A stretch of 64,000 bases of DNA from Acetobacterium tundrae (GTDB taxonomy: Bacteria; Bacillota; Clostridia; Eubacteriales; Eubacteriaceae). Positions 1 to 8,261 of the stretch are shown here, piece by piece. The stretch lies in the NCBI RefSeq assembly GCF_008086615.1, contig NZ_RXYB01000005.1, positions 1 to 64,000 on the forward strand, read 5' to 3'. The notes beneath the pieces were generated by a model that did not search any database, had not been told where the DNA came from, and saw nothing but the letters and a program-made list of their open reading frames with translations. The position numbers and the translations under genes are program-made. Position 1 is the stretch's first letter. Each line of letters starts with the position of its first letter.

Positions 1-83
1 TGGTTAACATAAGGTTTGCCTCCATTTGTTTTCTAATTTTATGATAAACCATGAACCTTGGAATAAGCTTTTTTGATTTCAAA

Positions 84-116
84 AAACTAAAAAAGGCCAG
101 GTTTCCCTGACCTTTG
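84..116 (-). terminator. Rho-independent terminator of the amidohydrolase gene
   Basis: On the minus strand a 10-bp stem (positions 115-106 with 101-92, one mismatch) with a 4-base loop runs directly into a T-rich tract (91-84). This is a canonical intrinsic terminator about 80 bases past the stop codon of the minus-strand amidohydrolase. Confidence 0.7.
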
Positions 117-127
117 TCTTCAGTCTG

Positions 128-169
128 AAACCACCTTGAACCTTTATTTAAAAAGGTTCAAGGTGGTTT
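128..169. terminator. Long inverted repeat, 18-bp arms
   Basis: Positions 128-145 and 152-169 are perfect reverse complements around a 6-base loop. It lies between the amidohydrolase stop and the T-rich terminator. There is only a short T run on either strand, so it may stabilise the 3' end or act as a weak bidirectional terminator. Confidence 0.5.
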
Positions 170-194
170 TACTTTCAATTAATTTTTTCGCTTC

Positions 195-1559
195 TTAAAA
201 TGTTGTCGTTGGAAATCGGTCAGGAAGTTCTATTCCGGCGCGTTTGCGGATGGAGTCAGCTCGTTTTTTGGCTTCTTTTAGAATGGCTTTTTCATCCAAT
301 GTTTGAATGATTCGCTTTTTCATCAGCCACTGACCATTGCATAAGGTACTTTCAACGTTTGAAGAATGCATGGAAGTCACAAGATTGGCAATGGGGTCAT
401 GAAGAGGTAACATCGAAGCAGAGTCAGGATTGATAATAATCAGATCCGCTTTTTTCCCAGGTTCAAGACTGCCGTAGATTCCTTCATCAAGTAATGCTTG
501 GGCACCATTTTTCGTTGCCATTTCCAAAATCTCTTCGGCTTTCATAACGGTGGGATCCAGCCGCCAGCCCTTGTGGATTAGAGATGTCAGCCAGAGTTCG
601 TCGACCATATCCATGCGGTTGCTGGAAGGCGCGCCATCCGTTCCGATGGAGACACAGATCCCTTCTTTGAGCATTTTGGGAACCTTGGCGAAACCCAATA
701 CTCGCATGGCCGCAGCCGGATTATGGGAAACTTTTACCTTCTTCGCTCTAAACAGTTCAACTTCTTCATCGGTGAGCCATACGGTATGAACCGCGAGAAA
801 ATTTTTGTCAAGAACACCAAGTTTGTTAAGATGGGTGACGGTTGGTTCGCCATAAACTTCCATAGTATAATCAATTTCGTCTTTGACTTCGGCAACATGC
901 ATATGAAGCCCGACATTGTATTTGTCAGCCAGCTCCTTGGATTTAATGATTAAATCATCCGAGTTGTTGAAAATAGTGCGGAGTCCAACCCATATCTGAA
1001 CTCTGCCATTGGCAGAATTGTGATATTTTCGGATATCTTCTTCCTGTTTGTCCAGTTCTTCCTGGGTACTTCGCTGCCAAATTTCAGGCAGCCCCTCACC
1101 ACAATCCATTACGGATTTTGCCAGCTTTGCCCGAACTCCGGCTTCGGTTACACCTTTTACCATACCACTGACAAATTGTCCCCCGGGTTCCGCAAAAGAG
1201 GTCACTCCGGCCCGGATTTGCTCCAGACAGCATAGTAATGTTGAGATGTAAGAATCTTCTTCAGTCATGCTGCTTTCGTATGGCCAGATACGCTCATGAA
1301 GCCAGGTTAGCAAGTTTACATCATCACCGAGGCCTCGGCCAAGCTGTTGGGATGTATGGACATGGGTATTAACAAACCCCGGAAGAACATACTTGCCTTT
1401 GGCATTGATGGTTTCGGCGCTCTTTTTTATCAGCTTTTTGTCCACTTTTCCCACCGCAATAATTTTATCGCCGTCAATTAATATACTCCCATTTGTAAAC
1501 ACTTGATTAGTAGCGTTCATTGTGACAATGTAGGCGTTTTTTATCAAAATTTGTCCCAT
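195..1559 (-). CDS. Amidohydrolase, SAH/MTA or 5'-deoxyadenosine deaminase-like
   Basis: A 454-residue protein of the TRZ/ATZ/SsnA branch of the metal-dependent amidohydrolase superfamily, probably a cytosolic deaminase of a purine-type base or nucleoside. The family signatures are in order: the HxH metal motif in NTHVHTSQ near residue 66, HMHVAE around 220, a third metal His in AVHTVW, VSHNP near 280, and the catalytic Asp in GTDGAPSSNRMD near 310. The length is normal. It sits alone, divergent from the aminotransferase at 1744, and ends in its own terminator. Known relatives include S-adenosylhomocysteine/methylthioadenosine deaminase, chlorohydrolase and guanine deaminase; the substrate cannot be read from the sequence. 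Confidence 0.85.
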   Translation of the reverse strand: MGQILIKNAYIVTMNATNQVFTNGSILIDGDKIIAVGKVDKKLIKKSAETINAKGKYVLPGFVNTHVHTSQQLGRGLGDDVNLLTWLHERIWPYESSMTEEDSYISTLLCCLEQIRAGVTSFAEPGGQFVSGMVKGVTEAGVRAKLAKSVMDCGEGLPEIWQRSTQEELDKQEEDIRKYHNSANGRVQIWVGLRTIFNNSDDLIIKSKELADKYNVGLHMHVAEVKDEIDYTMEVYGEPTVTHLNKLGVLDKNFLAVHTVWLTDEEVELFRAKKVKVSHNPAAAMRVLGFAKVPKMLKEGICVSIGTDGAPSSNRMDMVDELWLTSLIHKGWRLDPTVMKAEEILEMATKNGAQALLDEGIYGSLEPGKKADLIIINPDSASMLPLHDPIANLVTSMHSSNVESTLCNGQWLMKKRIIQTLDEKAILKEAKKRADSIRKRAGIELPDRFPTTTF

Positions 1560-1684
1560 TATTTATCTCCTTAGCTATATACTGAAAACATATAGAAACT
1601 ATATGAATGCTATTATACACTTTACTTAAAAAATCGTCAATTCTTAAGATTCAACTTTTTAGTATGGTAAATTAATCATAGTTA

Positions 1685-1713
1685 TTGCAATTAAAAAAAC
1701 TTTGTGATAAAAT
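1685..1713 (+). promoter_or_regulatory. Sigma-A type promoter for the aminotransferase gene
   Basis: TTGCAA (1685-1690), a 17-base spacer and TAAAAT (1708-1713), with an extended -10 TG one base upstream of the -10 box. The start codon at 1744 lies about 30 bases downstream, with AAGGAAG as ribosome site. Confidence 0.6.
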
Positions 1714-1743
1714 TGCATATAAATTCTAAGGAAGTGAATATAT

Positions 1744-2931
1744 ATGAACAAAACAATCGAAAAGGCTGAGAAATATTTCCTTCATACTTACAATCGATAT
1801 CCAATGGTATTAGATCATGGAAAAGGCGTTTATCTGTATGATGACAATCAAAAAAGGTATCTTGATTTTGCTGCGGGTATTGGCGTATTTGCACTCGGAT
1901 ATGAAAATACAACTTATAATAATGCATTAAAACAACAGATAGATAAGGTGATCCATACATCTAATTTATTCTATAATAAACCGTCAGCAGATGCAGCAGA
2001 GAAGTTTGCGGAAGCTTCAGGAATGGAGAAAGTGTTTTTCACCAATTCAGGGACAGAAGCGATTGAAGGGGCAATTAAACTTGCACGCAAATATTATTAT
2101 CAAAAAACTGGAAGTGCCGAAGGCGAAATTATTGCAATGAACCATTCTTTCCATGGAAGAAGCATGGGAGCACTGGCGGTCACTGGTCAGCCAAAATATC
2201 AGGAGGCCTTTGGTCCGATGATTCCGAACATTAAGTTTGCAGAGTTTAATAATCTGGAAAGTGTTAAAGCCGAAATGAATGAAAATACCTGCGCCATCCT
2301 TCTTGAAACAATTCAGGGTGAAGGTGGTTTATACCCAGCAACAGAAGAATTTCTGGAAGGCGTTGAAAAACTCTGTAAAGAACACGATATATTGCTCATG
2401 CTCGATGAAATACAATGCGGGATGGGACGTGTTGGCGAGATGTTTGCTTACCAGGCTTATGGCGTCATTCCGGATGTCATCGCTTCGGCAAAAGCAATTG
2501 GCGGTGGAATTCCGGTCGGAGCATTTGCGGCAAGAGGGAAGGCGGCAAAGGTACTGGAACCAGGGGACCATGGAACGACATATGGGTTTAATCCCCTGGC
2601 AGGTGCCGCGATCAATGTTGTTTTTGATATTTATAAGGAGAGCAACCTCCTGGAGCATGTCAAAGAAGTCAGTGGATATTTGGAAGAAGAATTAAACAGC
2701 CTGGTGACAAAATATGCCTGTATCAAGGAGCGTCGCGGAAAAGGATTGATGCAAGGTTTGGAATTTGATCATCCAGTGAACGACTATATTGCAAAGGCAC
2801 AGGAATTGGGGCTGATTATCATTTCGGCAGGTGCAAATGTGATCCGGTTTCTACCACCATTGGTCATTGAGAAAGAGCATATTGATGAAATGATTGGCAT
2901 TCTGGAATGCTGCTTGACAGAATCAGTGTGA
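1744..2931 (+). CDS. Class III aminotransferase, acetylornithine aminotransferase-like
   Basis: A 395-residue PLP enzyme of fold type I, class III (ArgD/GabT/OAT group), a typical ArgD length. Visible motifs are NSGTEAIEGAIKLAR (phosphate-binding region, about 101-115), SFHGRSMGAL, the PLP-ring Asp in LDEIQCGMGR (D221), and the Schiff-base Lys in SAKAIGGGIPVG (K250). The family moves an amino group from an omega-amine such as N-acetylornithine or 4-aminobutyrate to 2-oxoglutarate. No other arginine gene is nearby, so the assignment to arginine synthesis rests on similarity alone; GABA or ornithine aminotransferase are alternatives. It looks monocistronic. Confidence 0.8.
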   Translation: MNKTIEKAEKYFLHTYNRYPMVLDHGKGVYLYDDNQKRYLDFAAGIGVFALGYENTTYNNALKQQIDKVIHTSNLFYNKPSADAAEKFAEASGMEKVFFTNSGTEAIEGAIKLARKYYYQKTGSAEGEIIAMNHSFHGRSMGALAVTGQPKYQEAFGPMIPNIKFAEFNNLESVKAEMNENTCAILLETIQGEGGLYPATEEFLEGVEKLCKEHDILLMLDEIQCGMGRVGEMFAYQAYGVIPDVIASAKAIGGGIPVGAFAARGKAAKVLEPGDHGTTYGFNPLAGAAINVVFDIYKESNLLEHVKEVSGYLEEELNSLVTKYACIKERRGKGLMQGLEFDHPVNDYIAKAQELGLIIISAGANVIRFLPPLVIEKEHIDEMIGILECCLTESV

Positions 2932-3080
2932 AAATGGATTGCCAGGTAGCTTTTGCAAGCTTTATTGTCGCTATTATTTTACTTTACAATGCTAAGCAGA
3001 AAATGTTATTGTGAGAGGAACTTCCATTAAAATATTGTTGATGAGAGAAATAAAAAAATATATGAGATGAGGAGATAAAT

Positions 3081-3506
3081 ATGGATGAAGCAAAAATTCA
3101 AGAGTTGAAAAAGAAGGCTGAAGAATTATATGGGAACGGAGATTATCTTTGTTCCGAAGCTGTGTTTGCGGTAGTGAATGAATATCTTGGTCAGCCGCTG
3201 CCCCCTGATGCAGTTCGGATTACATCAGGTTTTCCGGTCGGAATTGGTCGATCTGGCTGTACTTGTGGAGCACTCAATGGCGCAATTGCTGCGTTGGGAT
3301 TAAAGTATGGTCGGACTGGTCCCAAACAGGAAAATGAAAAAATTATGGCTTTAAGCAAAGAGGTTCATGATGAGTTTAAAAAACAATTCGGAAGTACCTG
3401 TTGCCGTGTCCTGATTAAAAAATTCGAATTTGGAAGTCCGGAACATCTTGAACATTGTATTATGGTTACCGGTGCCGCCACAGAAATGGTTTTAAAAAAA
3501 TTATAA
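3081..3506 (+). CDS. C-GCAxxG-C-C family redox protein
   Basis: A 141-residue protein of the C_GCAxxG_C_C family (related to split-Soret cytochrome fragments). The pattern is CSEAV near residue 28, then GRSGCTCGALNGAIAALG (about 60-78), STCCRVL near 116 and an EHCI cysteine near 130. The conserved cysteines probably bind a metal or Fe-S cluster; no member function is firmly established. The ribosome site GAGGAG lies just before the ATG. It is the first of three such proteins in the window, and a hairpin terminator follows immediately. Confidence 0.8.
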   Translation: MDEAKIQELKKKAEELYGNGDYLCSEAVFAVVNEYLGQPLPPDAVRITSGFPVGIGRSGCTCGALNGAIAALGLKYGRTGPKQENEKIMALSKEVHDEFKKQFGSTCCRVLIKKFEFGSPEHLEHCIMVTGAATEMVLKKL

Positions 3507-3519
3507 AACACCAAAAAGG

Positions 3520-3548
3520 CTTTTGCAAAATATTGCAAAAGTATTTTT
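3520..3548 (+). terminator. Intrinsic terminator after the C-GCAxxG-C-C gene
   Basis: A perfect 9-bp stem (3520-3528 with 3533-3541), loop AATA, then TATTTTT. It is placed 14 bases after the stop codon and also separates this gene from the convergent arsR. Confidence 0.8.
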
Positions 3549-3567
3549 GAACAGATATGCTATGAAA

Positions 3568-3864
3568 CTAAAAATCTAAAGTTTTAAAAAACTCAGTGAC
3601 AACATTTTCCATGACATTTAGCAGGGTTTCAATCCCCTTTAATTTTACGCCATAATGCATTTCGACTCCAACCTTTTTATTTTCCAGTATTCCAGCCTCT
3701 TTAAGAATTTTTAAATGCTGAGAAGTATTTGCCTGACTAAATTCGAAATGCTTGTTGATTTCACATACGCACCGTGGTTCATCCAGTAGAAATTTTACAA
3801 TTTGCAAACGGATGGGATGACCAAGAGCTTTGAAAATTTTAACCGAAACGTCGTCTGAATTCAT
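3568..3864 (-). CDS. ArsR-family metalloid-responsive repressor
   Basis: A 98-residue ArsR/SmtB winged-helix regulator. The recognition helix reads SQANTSQHLKILKEAG (about 44-59), and CVCE (about 32-35) lies in the position of the ELCVCDL arsenite-binding motif of ArsR, which suggests release from DNA by As(III) or Sb(III). It lies 346 bases downstream of arsC on the same strand. It differs from the second ArsR at 12274, so the window encodes two sensors. Ribosome site GAGG upstream. Confidence 0.85.
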   Translation of the reverse strand: MNSDDVSVKIFKALGHPIRLQIVKFLLDEPRCVCEINKHFEFSQANTSQHLKILKEAGILENKKVGVEMHYGVKLKGIETLLNVMENVVTEFFKTLDF

Positions 3865-4210
3865 ATTGAACCTCTTTTATTTGATTTATGCGAAACCAAT
3901 GAGCCAAATGAATGCTTGTGTTCACTTGGTGTCTGTCCGCGAACGATAGAGAAATACACCGAAAGCATTTCTTATAGCTGTTGATAACATTATAATCAAT
4001 TCCTTATGGAAAAGCAATCGTGAGTTTCATTCTGTACAAACAAAAGAATAATCACCCCCGTTCTAAAAATATCAATGATATTTTTCCGATCTGTAACGCG
4101 ATGATATTGACTTTCTAAATTATATCTTTTATTTCCCTGCTGTCAATTCCCGATAATAATAAATTCCTAAATGCAAAGAAAGGCTCCCACTGATGGTTTT
4201 ATTGGTTTAA
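3865..4210. other. Intergenic 346 bases between arsC and arsR, no gene seen
   Basis: No convincing reading frame on either strand. There is a near-perfect dyad next to the arsR start (CCAAATGAA and TTCACTTGG, about 3903-3938), which could be an operator, and a perfect AT-rich hairpin (4065-4073 with 4077-4085). Because arsC and arsR share a strand but are this far apart, arsR probably has its own promoter here. Confidence 0.4.
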
Positions 4211-4624
4211 TCAAAGTTTAAGGTTCATGTTTCTGATCGTTTCAGCCAGTTTTTTCACATTGACTTCAATCTGGTCCAGGATTGACAAGAATTCGGTATC
4301 ACTTTTCCCACTGGGGTCTTTCAGTCCCCAATCTTCAACATACCGGCTGGGCAGGTAGGGGCAGACCACATTGCATCCCATTTTCACCACGATATCAATG
4401 GGTGGGAGATCGGTTAGTAACTTGGAGTGCTGAGTTGCCTCCATATCAATATCATATCGTTGTTTCATCAGCCGCACGGCATCTTGATTGATCTGGGGTT
4501 TGGTTTCGCTGCCGGCAGAATAGCTTTCAAAAACATCACCGGCAAATTTTTTACCCAGAGCTTCGGCTATTTGGCTCCGACAGGAATTATGCACACAAAT
4601 AAAGGCTACTTTTGGTTTGCTCAT
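4211..4624 (-). CDS. arsC: Arsenate reductase, low-molecular-weight phosphatase fold
   Basis: A 137-residue protein that should reduce arsenate to arsenite with a thiol relay. It starts with the CX5R phosphatase P-loop CVHNSCRSQ (Cys10 nucleophile). It has the two relay cysteines in KMGCNVVCPYLP (about 82-90) and the general-acid region WGLKDPSGKS. The close cysteine spacing is that of the clostridial thioredoxin-type ArsC, not the Bacillus spacing. It is divergent from the UroD-like gene at 5006 and upstream of arsR (3568). Product arsenite would be handled by the ArsA/ArsD system at 9.7-12.6 kb. Confidence 0.88.
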   Translation of the reverse strand: MSKPKVAFICVHNSCRSQIAEALGKKFAGDVFESYSAGSETKPQINQDAVRLMKQRYDIDMEATQHSKLLTDLPPIDIVVKMGCNVVCPYLPSRYVEDWGLKDPSGKSDTEFLSILDQIEVNVKKLAETIRNMNLKL

Positions 4625-5005
4625 TTTTTCTTTTCTCCTGAACTATTTAAAAATTATAAAAGGGTGGCTTATAAGGTTTGATTAAAAACCCGAATATTTA
4701 AAAAGACTCGGCTATCTGGCTTCTGGCTAAATTGTGGACACTGACAGATAGAACGTTAATTATGTCTTAAAGTCTTACAACAAAGATTTGACTTTAATTT
4801 TAACATAATCCCAAAATGCGAACGAGATAAGTTATGTTAATTTTTGAAAATTAGTTTTGACTGAAATATTTTAACATGTTATCATAATAAACATAGCAAA
4901 CATATAAGAGATAATAAAAATATCGAGATTGTTTCTAGGCTTGTTCAGAATTTTGAGAAAGAAATAATTTGATTTCAATCACTAATGTTTTTGCATGGAG
5001 GTTTT
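4625..5005. other. Divergent intergenic region, no gene seen
   Basis: Holds the promoters of arsC (minus) and of the UroD-like gene (plus). The sequence is very AT-rich. No well-spaced consensus promoter or RNA element could be picked with confidence. Confidence 0.4.
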
Positions 5006-5875
5006 ATGAAAAAGATACTTGATTTTAACTGTACATTTCTGGACCAGGCAGGCATACCTCCGGAAATATCAACACAACTGGATTTAACATTTCCAGAAGC
5101 TTATCAGACCGCTGAAAACATGACAAAAATTGCAGCTTGTATTGAGGAATATAAAAAAAATCCATTCTGCATCTTACCATTTTGTCATACGGTGGAAAGT
5201 GAAGCGCTCGGTGGTGAGGTGAACTACGGCAATGGCGTGGTGGGACCGCGTGCTAAATCTTATCGATATGACAAGGCGGAACAGTTGCTGGAATTGCCTG
5301 AAATTGATTTTGACCGCGGGCGGATTGCCGAAGTATTGAGAGCCTGCAAAAATTTGCGAGAAGCGAATCATAACGTCATGCTGGAAATCTCAGGACCCTT
5401 TAATATCCTCAATGGGCTCATCGATGCTGGAGTGGTGTTAAAGACATTGAGAAAACATCCGGATGTGATGGAACAGGTTTTTAACAAGCTCAGGCACCAA
5501 TTAGTGAATTATGTAAAAAAGGCGAAGGAAAATAAGGTCAACATCATCGGATATGCGGATTCTTCAGGGGGATTAAACATTCTTGGACCAAAGTTTACAG
5601 AATTTGTGGTGGAAGAGTTTACCTATCCTCTTTTTAAAGAAATTGAGGAAATAATCGATGGAAATATGATTGTTCAGATGTGCCCAAAGACAAGTTTGGC
5701 TTTAGTTGGTGCTGAGAAAGCAATGTTTAGAGATGTTGAGGTCGAGCCGGGCATTACCTATAATGAAGCCTGTATAGAAATGATCGGCAAAACAAAGTTT
5801 GCCGGTCAGATGTGTGTTAAAAATACCGGCTATCAACTGAAAAGCGGTGTTTTTAAAGCAATTGATTTAAAATAA
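5006..5875 (+). CDS. Uroporphyrinogen decarboxylase-like protein, MtaA-type methyltransferase fold
   Basis: A 289-residue TIM-barrel protein of the UroD/MtaA/CmuA family. In acetogens such proteins usually move methyl groups between a corrinoid protein and tetrahydrofolate or a thiol. The start at 5006 (MKKILDF) is preferred over an in-frame ATG at 4985 because GGAGG precedes it. Known MtaA-type enzymes bind Zn through HxC plus a late Cys. Here the first site reads IVQMCPKTS (Gln in place of His, about 225-233), and the late Cys is present in GQMCVKNTG. Metal binding may therefore be altered. No corrinoid protein gene is adjacent, so the substrate is unknown. A terminator follows. Confidence 0.7.
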   Translation: MKKILDFNCTFLDQAGIPPEISTQLDLTFPEAYQTAENMTKIAACIEEYKKNPFCILPFCHTVESEALGGEVNYGNGVVGPRAKSYRYDKAEQLLELPEIDFDRGRIAEVLRACKNLREANHNVMLEISGPFNILNGLIDAGVVLKTLRKHPDVMEQVFNKLRHQLVNYVKKAKENKVNIIGYADSSGGLNILGPKFTEFVVEEFTYPLFKEIEEIIDGNMIVQMCPKTSLALVGAEKAMFRDVEVEPGITYNEACIEMIGKTKFAGQMCVKNTGYQLKSGVFKAIDLK

Positions 5876-5904
5876 TTTTATTTACTTGATTAAAGAAGCA
5901 GCAA

Positions 5905-5952
5905 AAAACGGACTGGAGAGCATCAAATTGTTGGAGGCTCTTCAGTCTGTTT
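5905..5952 (+). terminator. Hairpin terminator after the UroD-like gene
   Basis: Arms 5905-5921 and 5937-5952 pair with G-U wobbles and one mismatch. The 3' arm ends in TTT, about 30 bases after the stop codon. Confidence 0.5.
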
Positions 5953-6035
5953 AAATATGATAGTCAATGATTCCGCCACTAACACGTTAAATATTTATTG
6001 GTAGCTTGCAAGGAAATAATTATATTGTAAAATGA

Positions 6036-6137
6036 AGTGGAAGTGATGAGTCAAGAATTACCAGGTTTTATTTGGAGAAGATCGTGACCGGCTCCACGAC
6101 AGTCAATCGTATTTTGAATTTTTACAATGAAAAGTAG
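6036..6137 (+). pseudogene. Possible 3' end of a lost gene
   Basis: A 33-codon open stretch with no start codon, ending TAG at 6135. It has protein-like composition (for example EKIVTGSTTVNRILNFYNEK) and is followed 20 bases later by a strong hairpin. This looks like the tail of a deleted gene with its terminator still in place. I do not recognise the family, and it could be chance. Confidence 0.2.
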
Positions 6138-6157
6138 CAGAAGTCGATTCGAAGATT

Positions 6158-6191
6158 AAAGTCATACCATCGTTGCTGAGGGTATGACTTT
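6158..6191 (+). terminator. Perfect 11-bp hairpin terminator
   Basis: 6158-6168 pairs perfectly with 6181-6191, followed by TTAGTTTT. No intact gene lies directly upstream, which supports a deleted gene before it. Confidence 0.55.
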
Positions 6192-6253
6192 TAGTTTTGG
6201 TGAACATTATATTTGTGCTTCATCGGTTTTTAGTGATTTATAGAAAGTAACAG

Positions 6254-6313
6254 TTGACATGCTCATATGAATGGTATATCATATGAATAAAAGGTTATAT
6301 GATGCATCATTCA
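6254..6313 (+). promoter_or_regulatory. Promoter with ars-type operator before the gamma-glutamyl hydrolase-like gene
   Basis: TTGACA (6254-6259), 17-base spacer, TATCAT (6277-6282). An inverted repeat covers the -10 box: left arm 6268-6284, 12-base centre, right arm 6297-6313. The architecture is identical to that at 9641-9700 in front of arsA. The repressor is therefore probably an ArsR, most likely the one at 12274. Confidence 0.7.
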
Positions 6314-6344
6314 TAAAAACAAACTGATTATCAGGGGGAAACAA

Positions 6345-7061
6345 ATGAAAAATAAACCGATCATTGGGGTATTGCCTCAATACAATGCAATCGAAAAAAA
6401 GATTTATATCGCCCCGCCGTATATGAATAGCATTATTGCAGGTGGCGGGTTACCCGTAGTGCTGCCTTTTGTAAAAAATAAAAAAGATATTAAGACCCTT
6501 ACAAAAGAATTCGATGGTTTTCTTTTTACTGGGGGACAGGACATCAACCCTAGTTTATATGGTCAACCTTTGTGCAATTGTTCAGATGAAATTTCGCCCA
6601 GACGAGATGAACTGGAATTAAATCTTTTTAATGCAATTATAAAAGAAAATAAGCCGATTTTCGGGATCTGCCGGGGAATGCAACTGATCAATGTGGCATT
6701 AGGGGGGACTTTAAAGCAGGATATTTTAGGAGTCAAAAAAATAGGGATGACGCTTCAACATTTTCAAAAGACACCCTTTGACATTCCGGTACATGAAATT
6801 AATATTGAAAAGAATACATTACTCTATCAAATTTTAGAAAAAGACAAGATATTAGTAAATAGTGTTCATCATCAAGGCATCGGAAATCTGGCAGACGGAC
6901 TTTTGTCAACAGCCACCAGTGTGGATAATCTTGTTGAGGCGATAGAAATAAAGGATTTAGATTTCGGAATTGCGGTTCAATGGCATCCAGAACAACTTTT
7001 GAAAACTGACAGCAATGCCAGAAAATTATTTACCGCTTTTGTTAATGCTGCACAAAAGTGA
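6345..7061 (+). CDS. Class I glutamine amidotransferase-like gamma-glutamyl hydrolase (PuuD/peptidase C26 family)
   Basis: A 238-residue soluble hydrolase of the PuuD family, which cuts gamma-glutamyl bonds such as gamma-glutamyl-GABA. The triad is visible: nucleophile Cys in FGICRGMQLIN (about 109), and His and Glu in VQWHPEQL (about 216-218). GGGLPVVLP and FTGGQDINPSLY are typical of the family. The ribosome site is GGGGG before the ATG. Its promoter and operator match those of the arsA operon, and a decayed ars fragment follows, so arsenic-linked induction is likely. A role in gamma-glutamyl thiol turnover under metalloid stress is inference. Confidence 0.8.
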   Translation: MKNKPIIGVLPQYNAIEKKIYIAPPYMNSIIAGGGLPVVLPFVKNKKDIKTLTKEFDGFLFTGGQDINPSLYGQPLCNCSDEISPRRDELELNLFNAIIKENKPIFGICRGMQLINVALGGTLKQDILGVKKIGMTLQHFQKTPFDIPVHEINIEKNTLLYQILEKDKILVNSVHHQGIGNLADGLLSTATSVDNLVEAIEIKDLDFGIAVQWHPEQLLKTDSNARKLFTAFVNAAQK

Positions 7062-7088
7062 GGCAGACCAGAAAAGGAGAAACATAAA

Positions 7089-7326
7089 ATGAAAATTACC
7101 ATTTATTGCGACAATTCAAGCGAAAAAAAAGAAAAGTATTAACAGCCAATGGTGGTGCTGACGTGAATGTTCAGAATTCCAGTGTCGTAGTAACATTGAA
7201 AACATTATGTACAAGAATTTTTCACCGGAAAATATTAATTTAACCAAGTATTTGTTTTATACCGGCAAAGGCGGCGTTGGTAAAACAACTATTGCAGCCG
7301 CCATTGCGCTGGGTCTTTCAAATTAA
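7089..7326 (+). pseudogene. Decayed ars fragment ending in a 39-codon chimeric arsA relic
   Basis: A 17-codon frame (start 7089) breaks off in a stop; shifting frame continues a short protein-like stretch. At 7207-7326 a 39-codon frame begins MYKNFSPENINLTKYLFYTG, nearly the N terminus of ArsA at 9721. After the Walker A motif it switches to TTIAAAIALGLS, which is the sequence after the second Walker A of ArsA (codons about 343 onward), then stops. This is best explained by recombination between the two P-loop repeats plus deletion. It is not expected to make a working ATPase. Confidence 0.75.
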
Positions 7327-7382
7327 CTCATTTTTATTTTGAGGTGATCGGACTTTTTTATATTAAAAATAGATTAACTTGA

Positions 7383-7622
7383 TTATTTGGAGGACAGATT
7401 GCGTTTTTTTATTTCTTCACTACACTGGGTAATTTGCTTTTTGAGAATTGAAATTTCGGAGTTAAACTCTTCCATCTGTGAAATAATCTTGGCGCTGGAC
7501 AGATGAATGCCTGATTGATTGGAGGTAAAGCTTTTTTCATTTTCAATATCTGCCAAATCTTCTTTCAAAGCTTCAAGCTTTTTTATAAGTTCTTGATCGT
7601 TTAATTCAGAAAAACTTTCCAT
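7383..7622 (-). CDS. Small coiled-coil protein, function unknown
   Basis: 79 residues, highly charged and helical, with heptad-like spacing of Leu/Ile (for example LIKKLEALKEDLADI and EISILKKQITQCSEEI). No catalytic motif and no membrane segment. A clear AGGAG ribosome site precedes the ATG, which supports real translation. It lies downstream of the desulfurase/Fe-S pair on the same strand but about 100 bases away. I do not recognise it. Confidence 0.5.
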   Translation of the reverse strand: MESFSELNDQELIKKLEALKEDLADIENEKSFTSNQSGIHLSSAKIISQMEEFNSEISILKKQITQCSEEIKKRNLSSK

Positions 7623-7721
7623 TGTATATACTCCTTGGTTAATTATAGTAACTGTTGTTAATATTTTAGCACTTTTTTAGTTAAAAAACTATATTTGTTT
7701 TGATTTCAGAACCAATCACTA

Positions 7722-8261
7722 TCAGTCTGTCTCATAACCTAAAAGCTGCAGGTGCGATTCCAGACTCAGATAGTTGGGCGAATAATCGTCCTCTTTCAGG
7801 AGCGGACACTGGTTTAAGCGAGCGGTTCCCAAAATCATTTTGGACGCAAAAGCCATACAGGAGGCATGTCCACAGGCCTTGCAGCCGATTTTTTTAGGTA
7901 AAAGCTTATACAACTGAATGGCACTGGGGCGCTCTCTTGTTTCTTCATTGGGGGTGATGGATTCTTTGCGTTCCCAGGTATCATTAATAAGGTCTTTTAG
8001 ATGATCAATCATTTCATAACATTGGGCTTCGTTGGTCAATTGGGTACAGGTAAGTCGGTCATCTTTAATATTGATAATATGGCTTTCAATTTTATAGGTG
8101 AAGGTATGTGCCTGGGGGATGTAAAGTCCCGTATTGATCTCCGCGTTGAGGTAGGGCATAAGCTCAGCAATGGAGCGACTCATTTTAGCTTTGAATTTAA
8201 CCCGTCCGCCACCGGTTGTACAGGGCTTGATAAAGATGAGGTTGATCGTTTCAAGATACAT
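7722..8261 (-). CDS. Fe-S protein with a CxxCx4Cx16C 4Fe-4S domain
   Basis: A 179-residue protein. The first 100 residues form an unassigned domain (starting YLETINLIFIKPCTTGG). The C-terminal part carries GCKACGHASCMAFASK followed by NQCPLL, the cysteine pattern of the Fes domain found in corrinoid Fe-S proteins (CODH/ACS gamma subunit, PF04060). It probably binds one 4Fe-4S cluster. The ATG follows immediately after the stop codon of the upstream cysteine desulfurase, so translation is coupled. The pairing suggests that the desulfurase serves cluster or sulfur/selenium transfer for this or a partner protein. Confidence 0.72.
   Translation of the reverse strand: MYLETINLIFIKPCTTGGGRVKFKAKMSRSIAELMPYLNAEINTGLYIPQAHTFTYKIESHIINIKDDRLTCTQLTNEAQCYEMIDHLKDLINDTWERKESITPNEETRERPSAIQLYKLLPKKIGCKACGHASCMAFASKMILGTARLNQCPLLKEDDYSPNYLSLESHLQLLGYETD

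Noticed and set aside
3520-3541. Second copy of the inverted-repeat element ends (TTGCAAAA)
   Set aside because: It is a simple 9-bp intrinsic terminator with a T run and lacks the rest of the element.
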